Source of the DNA: Cognatilysobacter terrigena
Lineage (GTDB): Bacteria; Pseudomonadota; Gammaproteobacteria; Xanthomonadales; Xanthomonadaceae
DNA: 64,000 bases
Reading direction: 5' to 3'
NCBI RefSeq assembly: GCF_004361065.1
Contig: NZ_SELT01000002.1
Coordinates: forward strand, 113,714 to 177,713
In this document: positions 26,702 through 41,122 of the stretch, piece by piece
How positions within the stretch are numbered: position 1 is the stretch's first letter
Layout of the letters: each line of letters starts with the position of its first letter
Made by a program: the position numbers and the translations under genes
The notes under the pieces: generated by a model
Told to the model about the DNA's origin: nothing
What the model saw: only the letters and a program-made list of their open reading frames with translations
Database searches by the model: none

Positions 26702-26905
26702 TCAGCGCCTCAACTGTTCGAGGCTGCCCTGCAGCGCCGCGGCGAGCGCGGCGTCGCCGCTCAGCAATGCCTTCCACTGCAGGTCGAGGCCCTTGCGCCG
26801 GCCCTTGGGCACGAGACGCAGGCCCTCCTTGTCGATGGTGAGCGTGTAGGCCTGCCCGCCGACGTCGAGTTCGCGACGCAACGGGCCGTCGAGTTTCGTC
26901 GTCAT
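26702..26905 (-). CDS. Small conserved hypothetical protein upstream of glycosylase gene
   Basis: A 67-residue soluble protein: LRRELDVGGQAYTLTIDKEG, then LRLVPKGRRKGLDLQWKALLSG. A short beta-rich start is followed by a helix. No family named. It is separated from the glycosylase gene by 3 bp on the same strand and probably shares its transcript. A longer frame to 26971 has no ribosome site and low-complexity N-terminus. Confidence 0.65.
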   Translation of the reverse strand: MTTKLDGPLRRELDVGGQAYTLTIDKEGLRLVPKGRRKGLDLQWKALLSGDAALAAALQGSLEQLRR

Positions 26906-26974
26906 CGAGCGACTCCGGGCGGTCCGTTCGCAGGCTAGCGACGGGGCGACGGGCGACGCGTGAATCCGCATGCC

Positions 26975-27002
26975 CCAAACGAAACGGGCCCCGAAGGGCC
27001 CG
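26975..27002 (-). terminator. Intrinsic terminator of OmpW-like gene
   Basis: On the minus strand CGGGCCC-TTCG-GGGCCCG is followed by TTTCGTTTGG, 24 bp after the stop codon of the outer-membrane protein gene. Confidence 0.8.
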
Positions 27003-27025
27003 CTCCGTTCCCACTGTCGCGTGTC

Positions 27026-27661
27026 TTACCAGCGCGTGCCGATGCCGACGCCGACGACGACCGGATTGGCCTTGACCTCGCCGGCCTTGACGCCGTTCAC
27101 CGAGACGTCCGAGTTGCCGTGCAGGTAGCGCACGTCACCGCGTGCGAACCAGTGCTCGCCGAGGTTGAGGTCCGCGCCGACCGTCGCCATCGGGCCCTGC
27201 GCGGTTTCGACGCCGATACGTCGGCCCGACAACGCCGCGCCGGCCTGTGCCGACTCGTCGTCGTAGTTCATCTGGTAGTAGCCGAGGCCCACGAACGGGC
27301 GCACGGTCTTGTCCGGCGAACCGAAGTGGTACTGGCCACTGAGTGCGTACGGCTGCGCATCGACGCTGCCGACCTTGCCGTTACCGGTCGTCATGCGATA
27401 GCCGGCCTTGCTGGCGCCCCAGCCTTCGACCGCGATGTTGTCGTTGATGAACCAGCTCGCGCCCAGCGCGCCGACGGCCTCGCCATCGAGGTTCGTGCGT
27501 GCGCCGTTGACGGTGGCGTTGCCGGTCGGATTGTTCAGTGCGACGCCGCCGACGATCGCGACATGCTTGCCGCTGGCGGACGAGGTTCCCGCGTCCTGCG
27601 CAAAGGCACACGGAGCGAGGGCGAGAGTGCCCAGAAGGGCGAGAGAAAGGTGACGTGCCAT
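27026..27661 (-). CDS. OmpW-like outer-membrane beta-barrel protein
   Basis: A 211-residue protein with a signal peptide ending CAFA-Q (about residue 21). The mature part alternates polar and apolar residues as in an eight-stranded barrel: HVAIVGGVALNNPTG, ASWFINDNIAVEGWG, VRPFVGLGYYQMNYDDE, GEHWFARGDVRYLHG, and a C-terminal aromatic (GVGIGTRW) as required for BAM recognition. The pattern fits OmpW, a small barrel linked to uptake of hydrophobic molecules and stress. AAGGAGG lies correctly before ATG 27661. OmpA-like barrel without the peptidoglycan domain is the alternative. Confidence 0.75.
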   Translation of the reverse strand: MARHLSLALLGTLALAPCAFAQDAGTSSASGKHVAIVGGVALNNPTGNATVNGARTNLDGEAVGALGASWFINDNIAVEGWGASKAGYRMTTGNGKVGSVDAQPYALSGQYHFGSPDKTVRPFVGLGYYQMNYDDESAQAGAALSGRRIGVETAQGPMATVGADLNLGEHWFARGDVRYLHGNSDVSVNGVKAGEVKANPVVVGVGIGTRW

Positions 27662-27901
27662 GGAGTGGCCTCCTTGTAATCGTTTGCAGGACCGGTCAGC
27701 GCCACTGACCGGCACAGTCAACCTAACCTCCTGCCACTGAACCCTCCTTGCTGCGCGGACGGTCGCTTCGACGCACACGCGACATCGCATCCGGTAGTCG
27801 CATCTACACATCGCGTCGACATCGTTCTTTTGCCGCGATTGGCGCGATCGTCCGCCGCGGGCGAGAATGGCGGTTTGGCACCATCACTTGCGGAGCCCTG
27901 C

Positions 27902-29341
27902 ATGGCTGAGCTGAAGGAAGCGCGCGTCCCCGACATCGGCGGGCATGACGACGTGCCCGTGATCGAACTGCTCGTCGCGGTCGGCGACACGGTGAAGGCC
28001 GACCAGGGGCTGGTCACGCTCGAGTCCGACAAGGCCACGATGGAGGTGCCCGCGCCGTTCGCAGGCACGGTCCGCGAGCTCAAGCTCAAGGTGGGCGACA
28101 AGGTCGGCGAAGGCGCGCTCGTTGCGATCATCGAGCCGAGCGATGCCGCGGCACCGGCGTCGGGTCCGTCGGCCGACGGCGCGCAGCCGAAGGCCGATAC
28201 CTCGCAGGTCGCGACCTCCCCCGAACAGCCGCGCCCGGCCGAGACGCCGACGCGCGTCGAGCCGGTCGCCGTGTCCGGCGATGTCGACAACCTCACCAAG
28301 CGCGACATCGCCACGCACACCGGCGTCACTACCGCGCCCGTCGCGACCGCGCCGATGCCTGCGGCCGAGCCGCGCACGCCGCCGGTGACGTTCGATGCCG
28401 GCGAGCTCATGCCCGATGCGGTCCCGTATGCGAGCCCCGCGGTGCGCCTGTTCGCGCGCGAACTCGGCGTCGACCTCGCGCGCGTCTCCGGCAGCGCCAA
28501 GGGCGGCCGTATCACCAAGGAAGACGTGCAGCAGCACGTCAAGCAGGTGATGAGCGGCGCCGCGGCTGCGCCATCGGCGGGCGGTGCATCCCTCGGTGGC
28601 GGTCTCAATCTGCTGCCGTGGCCGAAGGTCGACTTCTCGAAGTTCGGCGAGATCGAGACGCGCGAACTCTCGCGCATCAAGAAGCTCTCCGGCGCGAACC
28701 TCGCGCGCAACTGGGCGATGATTCCGCACGTCACGCAGCACGACGATGCCGACATCACCGACCTCGAAGAGCTGCGCGTCGCGCTCAACAAGGAAAACGA
28801 GAAGAGCGGCATTAAGGTGACGATGCTCGCCTTCCTGATGAAGGCGGTGGTCGCGGCGCTGAAGAAGTATCCGGACTTCAATGCCTCGCTCGATGCGAGT
28901 GGCGAGAAGCTCGTCCTCAAGAAGTATTTCCATATCGGCTTCGCCGCGGACACGCCGAACGGCCTCGTGGTGCCGGTGATCCGCGACGTCGACAAGAAGG
29001 GTGTGGTCGAACTCGCGCAGGAAACGTCCGAACTCGCGAAGAAGGCGCGCGACGGCAAGCTCTCGCCGGCGGAGATGACCGGCGGCTGCTTCTCGATCAG
29101 TTCGCTCGGCGGCATCGGCGGCACCAAGTTCACGCCGATCGTCAACGCGCCGGAAGTCGCGATCCTCGGCGTGTCGAAGTCGGCGATCCGCCCGGTGTGG
29201 GATGGCGCGCAATTCCAGCCGCGCCTGATCCTCCCGCTCTCGCTGAGCTACGACCATCGCGTCATCGACGGCGCGTCGGCCGCGCGCTTCACCGCGTACC
29301 TGGCGCAGCTGATGGCCGACATGCGGCGCGTGCTGCTCTGA
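27902..29341 (+). CDS. aceF: Dihydrolipoamide acetyltransferase (E2) of pyruvate dehydrogenase
   Basis: A 479-residue core enzyme of the pyruvate dehydrogenase complex. One lipoyl domain at about 5-80 with the lipoylated Lys in [11 protein letters not shown], an Ala/Pro linker, a peripheral-subunit-binding domain near 175-210 (YASPAVRLFARELGVDLARV), and the catalytic CAT domain from about 250 with active-site YDHRVIDGASAARF near the end. GTKFTPIVNAPEVAILGVS fits the acetyltransferase type. ATG 27902 matches the conserved MAELKEARVPDIG start. aceE is not next to it, as in some xanthomonads. First gene of an aceF-mscS-lpd run. Confidence 0.93.
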   Translation: MAELKEARVPDIGGHDDVPVIELLVAVGDTVKADQGLVTLESDKATMEVPAPFAGTVRELKLKVGDKVGEGALVAIIEPSDAAAPASGPSADGAQPKADTSQVATSPEQPRPAETPTRVEPVAVSGDVDNLTKRDIATHTGVTTAPVATAPMPAAEPRTPPVTFDAGELMPDAVPYASPAVRLFARELGVDLARVSGSAKGGRITKEDVQQHVKQVMSGAAAAPSAGGASLGGGLNLLPWPKVDFSKFGEIETRELSRIKKLSGANLARNWAMIPHVTQHDDADITDLEELRVALNKENEKSGIKVTMLAFLMKAVVAALKKYPDFNASLDASGEKLVLKKYFHIGFAADTPNGLVVPVIRDVDKKGVVELAQETSELAKKARDGKLSPAEMTGGCFSISSLGGIGGTKFTPIVNAPEVAILGVSKSAIRPVWDGAQFQPRLILPLSLSYDHRVIDGASAARFTAYLAQLMADMRRVLL

Positions 29342-29343
29342 CG

Positions 29344-30471
29344 ATGCCGCACGCGCAAACGGCGCGCGAACTGCACGCGGCGGGCGAACGCGTCCGCGAC
29401 GCCGCGCAGGACGGCTGGCAGGGCGTGCAGCCGTTCCTCGACTACGAACTCGTGCGTGTTGCCGGGCTCGATCTCACCGTCGGCGACCTCGCGTCCGCGA
29501 TCCTACTGCTGATGGTATTCTTCGCGCTGTCGCGCTTCGTGGGCCGTGCGCTGACGCGTTACGGCGAGCGCGAAGGCGCGAACGCGGCGTCGATCTATAC
29601 CGTCAGTCGCGTGCTGCGCTACGCGCTGCTGTTCGTGGGCGTGCTCGTCGCGCTGGAAGTCGCCGGTATTCCGGTGTCGAAGTTCACGTTGTTCGCGGGC
29701 GCGATCGGCGTGGGCCTCGGTTTCGGCCTGCAGGCGATCTTCAACAATTTCCTGTCCGGCCTGATCCTGCTGTTCGACCGCTCGATCAAGATCGGCGACT
29801 TCGTCGAACTCGAATCCGGCGTGCACGGCGTCGTGCGGGACATCAAGATCCGTGCAACGCGCATCAGCACGAACGACAACCTCAACATCCTGGTGCCGAA
29901 CGCCGAGTTCGTCAGTGGCCGCGTGGTGAACTGGACACTGCTGGAAGCGTCGCGGCGCATGCGCATTCCGTTCGGCGTGGCCTACGGCACCGACAAGGAA
30001 ACGGTGAAGAAGGCGGCGCTCGAAGCCGCGTGCGAAGTGCCTTTCACGCTGGCGAAGGACGGCCCGCGCGGTCCGCAGGTGTGGCTGGTCGAGTTCGGTG
30101 AGAGCCGTCTCGAGTTCCAGCTGATCGTCTGGCTCAACGCGGAGGCGACCCGTCGCCCGTCCGCGGTGAAAGCAGCGTACAACTGGGCGCTGCATACCGC
30201 GCTGCAGCGCTACGGCATCGACATCCCGTTTCCGCAGCGCGATCTGCACGTACGAAGCCTGTTCGGCCACGAAGGCGCCGAAGCGATCGCCGTGCTCAGC
30301 GGTCGCGTGGTGCCCGAAACGGACGAGGCGGCGCCCGATGCGCCCCTGCCCACGCCGCGCGAACGCGCGGCGCTCGCCGAGAACGACGCGCAGCGCGACG
30401 TCGAACGCGAGATCCATGAAGATCCACCGGTCGCCCCCACGGGCGCCGCAACGAGCCCGGAGAACGAGTGA
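29344..30471 (+). CDS. Small-conductance mechanosensitive channel, MscS family
   Basis: A 375-residue inner-membrane channel that opens under hypo-osmotic tension. Helices near 48-70, 92-112 and the pore helix TM3 ([20 protein letters not shown]) at about 118-140, then the beta domain ([32 protein letters not shown]) and cytosolic alpha/beta domain. The C-terminal 40 residues are acidic and low complexity. It starts 3 bp after aceF and its TGA overlaps the ATG of lpd, so it is embedded in the pyruvate dehydrogenase run. Why a channel sits there is unknown. Confidence 0.93.
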   Translation: MPHAQTARELHAAGERVRDAAQDGWQGVQPFLDYELVRVAGLDLTVGDLASAILLLMVFFALSRFVGRALTRYGEREGANAASIYTVSRVLRYALLFVGVLVALEVAGIPVSKFTLFAGAIGVGLGFGLQAIFNNFLSGLILLFDRSIKIGDFVELESGVHGVVRDIKIRATRISTNDNLNILVPNAEFVSGRVVNWTLLEASRRMRIPFGVAYGTDKETVKKAALEAACEVPFTLAKDGPRGPQVWLVEFGESRLEFQLIVWLNAEATRRPSAVKAAYNWALHTALQRYGIDIPFPQRDLHVRSLFGHEGAEAIAVLSGRVVPETDEAAPDAPLPTPRERAALAENDAQRDVEREIHEDPPVAPTGAATSPENE

Positions 30472-32285
30472 TGGCGACCCCGATCGAAGTGAAAGTCCCC
30501 GACATCGGTGGCTTCGATGACGTGCCCGTGATCGAGGTGCTCGTCGCCGTTGGTGACCGCGTGGCGAAGGACCAGGGCCTCGTCACGCTGGAATCCGACA
30601 AGGCGACGATGGAAGTGCCGTCGTCGTCGGAAGGCGTGGTGCGCGAGGTGCGCGTCAAGGTCGGCGACAAGGTGTCGGAAGGTTCGGTGATCGTGGTGCT
30701 GGATGCGGAGGGCGCGGCGAATGCCGCTGCGCCCACGCCCGCTGCGAGTGCGCCGGCCGCTGCTGCGCCGACGCCAACGAACGCCGAAGCGAAGGGCGCG
30801 GTCGACGCGAATCGTGCCGCACCGGAGCCATCCGCGCCTGCACCGACGGCCGCGGCATCGACCGGCCGCAAGGCCGACGTCGAATGCCGCATGCTCGTGT
30901 TGGGCGCCGGCCCCGGCGGTTACACGGCGGCATTCCGCGCCGCCGATCTCGGCCTCGATACGGTGCTGGTCGAACGTTACGCATCGCTCGGCGGCGTCTG
31001 CCTCAATGTCGGCTGCATTCCGTCGAAGGCGCTGCTGCACGCGGCCGCCGTCATCGATGAAGCGCAGCACGCGAAGGACTACGGCATCACCTTCGGCGCA
31101 CCGAAGATCGAACTCGACGCGTTACGCACCTACAAGGACAAGGTCGTCGGCCAGCTCACCAAGGGCCTGTCCGGCATGGCCAAGCAGCGCAACGTGCGTG
31201 TTGTGCAGGGCACTGGCCGTTTCGTGTCGCCGAACGAAGTCGAAGTGCAGGGCGAGGGCGGCACGCAGCTGATCCGCTTCGAGCAATGCATCATCGCGGC
31301 GGGTTCGCAGGCAGTGAAGCTGCCGAACTTCCCGTGGGACGACAAGCGCGTGATGGATTCGACCGATGCGCTCGATCTCGCCGACGTGCCGAAGTCACTG
31401 CTCGTCGTGGGCGGCGGCATCATCGGCCTCGAAATGGCAACGGTGTATCGCGCGCTCGGCTCGCAGGTCACCGTCGTCGAACTCGCACCGCAGCTCATGC
31501 CGGGCGCGGACACCGACCTCGTCAAGCCGCTCGCCGATCGCCTGAAGAAGCAGGGCGTCGCCGTGCACCTCAACGTCAAGGCGTCGGGTGTCGAAGCGAC
31601 GAAGGCCGGCATCAAGGTGACGTTCGAAGGCGAGGGTGCGCCGCAGCCGACGGCCTACGATCGCGTGCTCGTCGCGGTCGGCCGCAGTCCGAATGGCGCG
31701 AAGATCGGTGCGGAAGCCGCGGGCGTGCAGGTCACCGATCGCGGCTTCATTCCGGTCGATCGGCAGATGCGCACGAACGTGCCGCACATCTTCGCGATCG
31801 GCGACGTCGTCGGTAACCCGATGCTCGCGCACAAGGCGACGCACGAAGGCAAGCTTGGCGCCGAAGTCGCCGCGGGCGAGAAGCGCGAATGGGTCGCGCG
31901 CGTGATTCCGTCGGTGGCCTATACCGATCCGGAGATCGCGTGGGTCGGCGTCACCGAAACCGAAGCGAAGGCGAAGGGCCTGAAGGTCGGCGTCGGCAAG
32001 TTCCCGTGGGCGGCGAGCGGTCGCGCGATCGGCCTGGGTCGCACCGAAGGCTTCACCAAGCTCGTATTCGACGAGGCGACGCATCGCGTCATCGGCGGCG
32101 GCATCGTTGGCGTGCACGCGGGCGACCTGATCGCGGAGGTCGCGCTCGCGATCGAGATGGGTGCGGAAGTCGCCGACATCGGCATGACGATCCATCCGCA
32201 TCCGACGCTCAGCGAGTCGGTGGGCATGGCGGCCGAGGTGTTCGAAGGCACGATCACCGACCTCTACATTCCGAAGAAGAAGTGA
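30471..32285 (+). CDS. lpdA: Dihydrolipoyl dehydrogenase (E3) with N-terminal lipoyl domain
   Basis: A 604-residue flavoprotein that reoxidises dihydrolipoamide in 2-oxoacid dehydrogenases. Residues 3-80 are a lipoyl domain ([13 protein letters not shown] carries the Lys), followed by an Ala/Pro linker of about 50 residues. The E3 core has the FAD motif [20 protein letters not shown], redox disulphide [16 protein letters not shown] motif [29 protein letters not shown] and the dimer-interface HPHPTLSE catalytic His-Glu. Lipoyl-bearing E3 is known in several proteobacteria. ATG 30471 overlaps the mscS stop; a GTG at 30468 is adjacent. Confidence 0.95.
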   Translation: MATPIEVKVPDIGGFDDVPVIEVLVAVGDRVAKDQGLVTLESDKATMEVPSSSEGVVREVRVKVGDKVSEGSVIVVLDAEGAANAAAPTPAASAPAAAAPTPTNAEAKGAVDANRAAPEPSAPAPTAAASTGRKADVECRMLVLGAGPGGYTAAFRAADLGLDTVLVERYASLGGVCLNVGCIPSKALLHAAAVIDEAQHAKDYGITFGAPKIELDALRTYKDKVVGQLTKGLSGMAKQRNVRVVQGTGRFVSPNEVEVQGEGGTQLIRFEQCIIAAGSQAVKLPNFPWDDKRVMDSTDALDLADVPKSLLVVGGGIIGLEMATVYRALGSQVTVVELAPQLMPGADTDLVKPLADRLKKQGVAVHLNVKASGVEATKAGIKVTFEGEGAPQPTAYDRVLVAVGRSPNGAKIGAEAAGVQVTDRGFIPVDRQMRTNVPHIFAIGDVVGNPMLAHKATHEGKLGAEVAAGEKREWVARVIPSVAYTDPEIAWVGVTETEAKAKGLKVGVGKFPWAASGRAIGLGRTEGFTKLVFDEATHRVIGGGIVGVHAGDLIAEVALAIEMGAEVADIGMTIHPHPTLSESVGMAAEVFEGTITDLYIPKKK

Positions 32286-32290
32286 GGTCC

Positions 32291-32352
32291 GGCGACGCAC
32301 CGAGCGCGCGTCGCCGATCGCACAAATAAAAAGCCCCGGCGTGAGCCGGGGC
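32291..32352 (+). terminator. Two hairpins after lpd, the second with its A/T tract on the 5' side
   Basis: A first stem GGCGACGC/GCGTCGCC (32291-32315) and a second stem GCCCCGGC-GTGA-GCCGGGGC (32333-32352). The second is preceded by AAATAAAA but followed by GTTCGCG, so a classical U-tract exists only for minus-strand transcription. It may still end or stabilise the lpd transcript. Confidence 0.55.
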
Positions 32353-32697
32353 GTTCGCGTTGCCACCCGTCGACGAGGAGAGGCGTCGTGGCCGGCGCGG
32401 ACACAGAGTCCGACCGGGCCCTCGTCGAAAGGTTCCGTCCGCGGGCACATCCGCGACGAGCGGTCGAAAGCGGCCGTGGATCGCGAGAGGCCGGGCCGGC
32501 TCGCGCTGGGCCGTTCCGGCATGCGAAGCCACCGACGCCGCAGATCGTGGCGACCGCTCGCGAGCCCGGCGCTGCCACGCAAGGCGCGACGCCCGTCCCA
32601 CATGGCTTCCGCCGGTTGCCCGGAAAACTCACGCCCTTTATACTTTTGGGGCTCCACAGGGCGCTTTCGCGCCAGTCTCCAGACCGACGATCCCCGC
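32353..32697 (+). promoter_or_regulatory. Upstream region and promoter of the ATP synthase operon
   Basis: About 345 bp without a supported gene. TTGCCC at 32616-32621 and TATACT at 32639-32644 are separated by 17 bp, the optimal sigma-70 spacing, giving a predicted start near 32651 and a leader of about 47 nt before atpI. The rest holds no recognisable element. An open frame continuing upstream from atpI is discounted because it has Arg-rich low-complexity content. Confidence 0.65.
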
Positions 32698-33910
<1,213 letters not shown>

Positions 33911-33971
33911 TCGAAATTCCGCTGTCGCGGCATCGCTCCACCCTTCGCTTCACCCTTCAAACTTCACTTAA

Positions 33972-34271
<300 letters not shown>

Positions 34272-34293
34272 TCGCTGCGTCATCCGTTGCAAG

Positions 34294-34335
34294 GCCGCCC
34301 GCACCTGCGGGCGGCTGACCGGGCGTTTTCGCCCG
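34294..34335 (+). promoter_or_regulatory. Two tandem hairpins between atpE and atpF
   Basis: GCCGCCCGC-ACCT-GCGGGCGGC (34294-34315, effectively 9-10 bp) and CGGGCG-TTTT-CGCCCG (34320-34335) lie in the 86-bp gap. Placed after the most highly needed subunit, they could protect the atpE end of the mRNA or partly terminate transcription. Confidence 0.65.
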
Positions 34336-34357
34336 ACCCGCGATCACCGGAGCTGTC

Positions 34358-34828
34358 ATGAATATCAACATGACCTTCTTTGGCCAGATGCTCACCTTCG
34401 CGGTGCTGATCTGGGTCACCATGAAGTTCATCTGGCCGCCGTTGAACGCGGCCATCGAGGAGCGTCAGCGCAAGATCGCTGAAGGCCTCGCCGCCGCTGA
34501 CAACAGCCAGAAGGCTCTCGAGCAGGCGCAGTCCAGCGCCGACTCCGTCGTGCGCGATGCGCGTGCGAAGGCGAACGAGATCATCGAGCAGGCGCACCAG
34601 CGCGCGAACCAGATCGTCGAGCAGGCGCATTCCGAAGCGGTGGCCGAAGCCAACCGCCAGAAGGATCTTGCGCAGGCCGAGATCGCCGCCGCCAGCACCC
34701 GTGCCCGCGAGGAACTGCGCGGCCAGGTCGCGTCGCTCGCCGTCGCCGGCGCCGAGAAGGTCCTGCGTCGCGAGATCGACGCCAACGCCCACCGCGCGCT
34801 GCTCGACGAGCTGGCCGGCCAGCTCTGA
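34358..34828 (+). CDS. atpF: F1Fo ATP synthase subunit b
   Basis: A 156-residue stator subunit: one membrane helix at about 6-27 ([20 protein letters not shown]) followed by a long charged coiled coil ([20 protein letters not shown]) that dimerises and reaches delta. Standard length for the gammaproteobacterial subunit. Only the single-b form is present, as in E. coli. Confidence 0.95.
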   Translation: MNINMTFFGQMLTFAVLIWVTMKFIWPPLNAAIEERQRKIAEGLAAADNSQKALEQAQSSADSVVRDARAKANEIIEQAHQRANQIVEQAHSEAVAEANRQKDLAQAEIAAASTRAREELRGQVASLAVAGAEKVLRREIDANAHRALLDELAGQL

Positions 34829-34841
34829 CGGAGACGCGACG

Positions 34842-35369
34842 ATGAGCCAGGCCCTGACCCTTGCCCGTCCCTACGCCCGCGCCGCGTTCAACGCCGCGCG
34901 GGACGAAGGCCGTGTCACCGCGTGGTCGCAGGCGCTGGCCTTCGCCGCACGCGTCGCCGCCGATCCGCAGGCGCAGGCGGTGCTCAAGCACCCGCAGCTG
35001 ACGTCGCAGCAGGCCACGCGCCTGCTCGCGATCGAAGGCAGCGACGCCAGCGTGCAGCGGTTCCTGACGATGCTCGCCGACAACCGCCGCCTCGAACTGC
35101 TGCCGGAAATCACCGGCCTGTTCGAACAGCTGCGCGCGGAAGCCGAGCGCGTCGTCAAGGCGCGCGTGACGTCCGCTTCGCAGCTCAGCGACGCCGAGCT
35201 CGCCGCGATCCGCGATGGTCTCAAGCGCCGTTTCGGTCGCGAGGTCGAGCTGGAGTCGGCGGTCGATGCCTCGCTGATCGGCGGTGCGGTGATCGATGCC
35301 GGCGACGTCGTCATCGACGGCTCGGTCAAGGGCAAGCTCGAGCGCCTGCAGTCCGCGCTCGCCGCGTAA
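34842..35369 (+). CDS. atpH: F1Fo ATP synthase subunit delta
   Basis: A 175-residue F1 stator subunit that joins subunit b to the alpha3beta3 head. Opening [17 protein letters not shown] and closing [20 protein letters not shown] are family-typical. The ATG is 13 bp after the atpF stop with GGAGA upstream. Confidence 0.95.
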   Translation: MSQALTLARPYARAAFNAARDEGRVTAWSQALAFAARVAADPQAQAVLKHPQLTSQQATRLLAIEGSDASVQRFLTMLADNRRLELLPEITGLFEQLRAEAERVVKARVTSASQLSDAELAAIRDGLKRRFGREVELESAVDASLIGGAVIDAGDVVIDGSVKGKLERLQSALAA

Positions 35370-35421
35370 GCCCACGAATTCATCTACTCCCGGCGTCCGC
35401 GTCGGAACCAGGGAAACTCCC

Positions 35422-36969
<1,548 letters not shown>

Positions 36970-37037
36970 TCCCAGCGGTCGAACGGGCGCGGTCACACGC
37001 GCCCGATCCCCGGTAGCAGCACAGAAGCGAGCGAGAG

Positions 37038-37901
37038 ATGGCAGGCGGACGCGAAATCAAATCGAAGATCAAGAGCGTGCAGAACACCCGCAAGGTGACG
37101 CGCGCGCTTGAAATGGTCTCCGCCTCGAAGATCCGCAAGGCGCAGGACCGCATGAAGACCTCGCGTCCGTACGCGCGGGTCATGAAGCAGGTGATCGGCC
37201 ACCTCGCGCAGGCGAGCGGCGACTACCAGCATCCGTACATGGTCGAGCGCAAGGACGTAAAGCGCGTGGCCTACGTGATCGTCTCGAGCGATCGCGGCCT
37301 CGCCGGCGGCCTCAACAACAACATGTTCCGCAAGCTGGTCGGCGAGTTCCGCCGCTGGCACGAGCAGGGCGTCGAGATCGACGTCGTCACGATCGGCCAG
37401 AAGGCGTCGGTGTTCTTCCGCCGCCTCAAGGTCAACATGATCGCGTCGGTCACGCACCTCGGTGACGTGCCGAAGCTCGAGCAGGTCGTCGGCGTGGTTA
37501 AGGTGGTGCTCGACGCGTACGAGGCCGGGCAGGTCGACCGCGTGTTCGTCTGCTACAACCACTTCGTCAACACGATGGCGCAGGTCGCGACGTTCGACCA
37601 GCTTCTGCCGCTGCCGGCGTCGACGACGAAGGTCGCGCAGCACGACTGGGACTACATCTACGAACCCGACGCGCCGACGGTGCTGAACCACGTGCTGTCG
37701 CGCTACATCGAGTCGCTGGTCTACCAGGCCGTGCTCGAGAACGTGGCGTCGGAGCATGCGGCGCGCATGGTCGCGATGAAGGCCGCGAGCGACAACGCGA
37801 CCAAGCTGATCGGCACGCTCAACCTCGTCTACAACAAGGCCCGCCAGGCCGCGATCACCCAGGAAATCTCGGAGATCGTCGGCGGCGCCGCCGCGGTCTG
37901 A
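37038..37901 (+). CDS. atpG: F1Fo ATP synthase subunit gamma
   Basis: A 287-residue rotor shaft. N-terminal helix [20 protein letters not shown] and C-terminal helix [20 protein letters not shown] with [18 protein letters not shown] are the family signature. The central Rossmann-like part lies between. No insertion of the chloroplast redox type. Confidence 0.96.
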   Translation: MAGGREIKSKIKSVQNTRKVTRALEMVSASKIRKAQDRMKTSRPYARVMKQVIGHLAQASGDYQHPYMVERKDVKRVAYVIVSSDRGLAGGLNNNMFRKLVGEFRRWHEQGVEIDVVTIGQKASVFFRRLKVNMIASVTHLGDVPKLEQVVGVVKVVLDAYEAGQVDRVFVCYNHFVNTMAQVATFDQLLPLPASTTKVAQHDWDYIYEPDAPTVLNHVLSRYIESLVYQAVLENVASEHAARMVAMKAASDNATKLIGTLNLVYNKARQAAITQEISEIVGGAAAV

Positions 37902-37911
37902 CCTTCGCTGA

Positions 37912-39387
<1,476 letters not shown>

Positions 39388-39453
39388 GCCGACTGATCGA
39401 AGCGGCGTCGATGTGAGTCGGCGCCGCCGTCTTCCGAATCAAGCGAGAACACC

Positions 39454-39879
39454 ATGGCATCCACCATCCGTTGCGACATCGTCAGCGCCGAGCAGGAGAT
39501 CTTCCACGGCGACGCCGAAATGGTCGTCGCGACCGGCGAGCTCGGCGAACTCGGCATCGCGCCGAAGCACGCGCCGCTGATCACCCGCCTGAAGCCGGGC
39601 AAGGTCGTCGTGACGCTGCCGGGCGGCGAGAAGCTCGACTTCGCGATCTCCGGCGGCATTCTCGAAGTGCAGCCGAGCGTCGTGACCGTGCTCGCCGATA
39701 CCGCGATCCGCGCCGAGGACATCGACGAGGCGGCGGTGCGTGCGGCGAAGGACGAAGCCGAGCGCATCCTCGCGCAGAAGGATCCGAAGATGTCGCTCGA
39801 GGAAGCGCAGAACCAGCTCGCGATGTCGATCGCGCAGCTGTCGGCGCTGGAGCGCCTGCGCAAGAACCTCAAGCACTGA
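39454..39879 (+). CDS. atpC: F1Fo ATP synthase subunit epsilon
   Basis: A 141-residue central-stalk subunit: N-terminal beta sandwich ([40 protein letters not shown]) and C-terminal helical hairpin that can inhibit ATP hydrolysis. Last gene of the operon, with a strong terminator 24 bp on. Confidence 0.95.
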   Translation: MASTIRCDIVSAEQEIFHGDAEMVVATGELGELGIAPKHAPLITRLKPGKVVVTLPGGEKLDFAISGGILEVQPSVVTVLADTAIRAEDIDEAAVRAAKDEAERILAQKDPKMSLEEAQNQLAMSIAQLSALERLRKNLKH

Positions 39880-39902
39880 GGTTTTGCGACATCGCTTCAT
39901 CG

Positions 39903-39934
39903 AAAACGCCGGCTTCGTGCCGGCGTTTTTGTTT
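39903..39934 (+). terminator. Terminator of the ATP synthase operon
   Basis: 11-bp stem AAAACGCCGGC, loop TTCGT, complementary arm ending in TTTTT GTTT. The A-rich left side lets it also act on the minus strand for the macrodomain gene. Confidence 0.92.
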
Positions 39935-39992
39935 GTAGCCGCGCGCAAACGTCGAACACGCGCAGAACGGTTCGTGGTCGTGACGCGCAGGC

Positions 39993-40496
39993 TTATGCGG
40001 AAGCAGCGAGCAGGCGTTCGTAGACGGCGAGATCGCCCACGGAAAAGCAGCAGAACACGACGCGTTCGATGCGCGCAGCGTCGAAGCTCGACACGGTACG
40101 CACCGCGATCGTCGCCGCGGGTTCGAGCGGATAACCGTAGACGCCGGTGCTGATGCACGGGAACGCGACGGACGCGCAGTCGGCGGCATCGGCAAGCGCG
40201 AGGCTGTTGCGATAGCAGGATTCGAGCGAAGCGGGCTCGCCTGCATCGCCGCCGCGCCAGACGGGGCCGACGGTATGCACGACATGCCGCGCAGGCAAGC
40301 GGTGGCCGCCGGTGATGCGCGCTTCGCCGACGGGACAGCGACCGATGCGTCGGCACTCCTCGACCAGGCCGGGTCCCGCCGCGCGGTGGATCGCGCCGTC
40401 GACGCCGCCACCGCCGAGCAGGCTCGTATTCGCCGCATTGACGATCGCGTCGACGTGCAGCGTGGTGATGTCGGCGTGGATCGCTTCGAGTCGCAT
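39993..40496 (-). CDS. Macrodomain protein, O-acetyl-ADP-ribose deacetylase-like
   Basis: A 167-residue single macrodomain of the YmdB/MacroD type. [34 protein letters not shown] and the phosphate loop [10 protein letters not shown] are all present, with the catalytic-type Asn-Gly and Asp-Gly motifs intact. It should hydrolyse O-acetyl-ADP-ribose or remove ADP-ribose from proteins. Follows the VOC gene with a 5-bp gap on the same strand, so they are probably co-transcribed. Confidence 0.92.
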   Translation of the reverse strand: MRLEAIHADITTLHVDAIVNAANTSLLGGGGVDGAIHRAAGPGLVEECRRIGRCPVGEARITGGHRLPARHVVHTVGPVWRGGDAGEPASLESCYRNSLALADAADCASVAFPCISTGVYGYPLEPAATIAVRTVSSFDAARIERVVFCCFSVGDLAVYERLLAASA

Positions 40497-40501
40497 CGTC
40501 G

Positions 40502-40915
40502 CTATCGCGCAGGGCCCTTGAGTTCGATCGTATTCCCGTCGGGGTCGTGCAGGTACAGCGACGGCCCGTCGCCTTCGGCGCCGAAGTTGTCGGATGTCGG
40601 TTCCAGCACGTCGACGCCGTGCGCGGCGAGATGCGCGCGGATCGCGACGTCGTCGAACGGTTCGATGCGCAGCGCGATGTGATCGACGTTGCGGCGCGTG
40701 TCGCCCGCGGCCTCGCCGCCGCGCGCACCGAGTTTTCCCGCGATGTCGACGAGATCGATCATCGATGCGCCGGCGCGCAGATGGGTGAGGCCGAGATCGG
40801 GACGCTCGCGCGCGATCGTGCAGCCGAGCACGTCGCGATAGAAGCGCACGCTGCGCGCGGTGTCGGCGACGCGCAGGACGACGTGGTCGATGCATTGCAG
40901 GTCGAAGGGGCGCAT
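40502..40915 (-). CDS. VOC-family (glyoxalase/dioxygenase-fold) protein
   Basis: A 137-residue protein with two beta-alpha-beta-beta-beta modules. [20 protein letters not shown] carries the first metal His, [10 protein letters not shown] the second-module His, and [15 protein letters not shown] the closing Glu, as in small metal-dependent VOC enzymes (virulence protein/ glyoxalase type). Substrate unknown. Paired with the macrodomain gene. Confidence 0.88.
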   Translation of the reverse strand: MRPFDLQCIDHVVLRVADTARSVRFYRDVLGCTIARERPDLGLTHLRAGASMIDLVDIAGKLGARGGEAAGDTRRNVDHIALRIEPFDDVAIRAHLAAHGVDVLEPTSDNFGAEGDGPSLYLHDPDGNTIELKGPAR

Positions 40916-41100
40916 GGCGGTGTCCGATGCAGGTGGACGCCAGCATCGCGCGATCGAGCACGACGAACGCGACTGCGTGCGGATCGCCGTATTGCGCAGG
41001 CGGTCTCGGCCGTTGCGATGCGTCGCCGACATGCTTGCGACGCCTCGGCGGATTCCAGACGCCCCTGAGACGACCGGCGGCATCCCGGCTACGGCTGCTC

Positions 41101-41120
41101 TGTTAGTAATATTGCTAACA
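41101..41120. promoter_or_regulatory. LexA-like operator of the imuA-imuB-dnaE2 cassette
   Basis: TGTTAGTAATATTGCTAACA is a 20-bp near-perfect palindrome (one mismatched pair). It contains TTAG-N6-TGCTA, one base from the TTAG-N6-TACTA element I recall for Xylella/Xanthomonas LexA. It ends 2 bp before ATG 41123, so bound LexA would cover the promoter. Confidence 0.75.
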
Positions 41121-41122
41121 GA

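Noticed and set aside
32341..32697. Upstream extension of atpI to 32341
   Set aside because: Arg/Ser-rich low-complexity translation; the GTG at 32698 follows a well-spaced promoter and gives the usual AtpI length.
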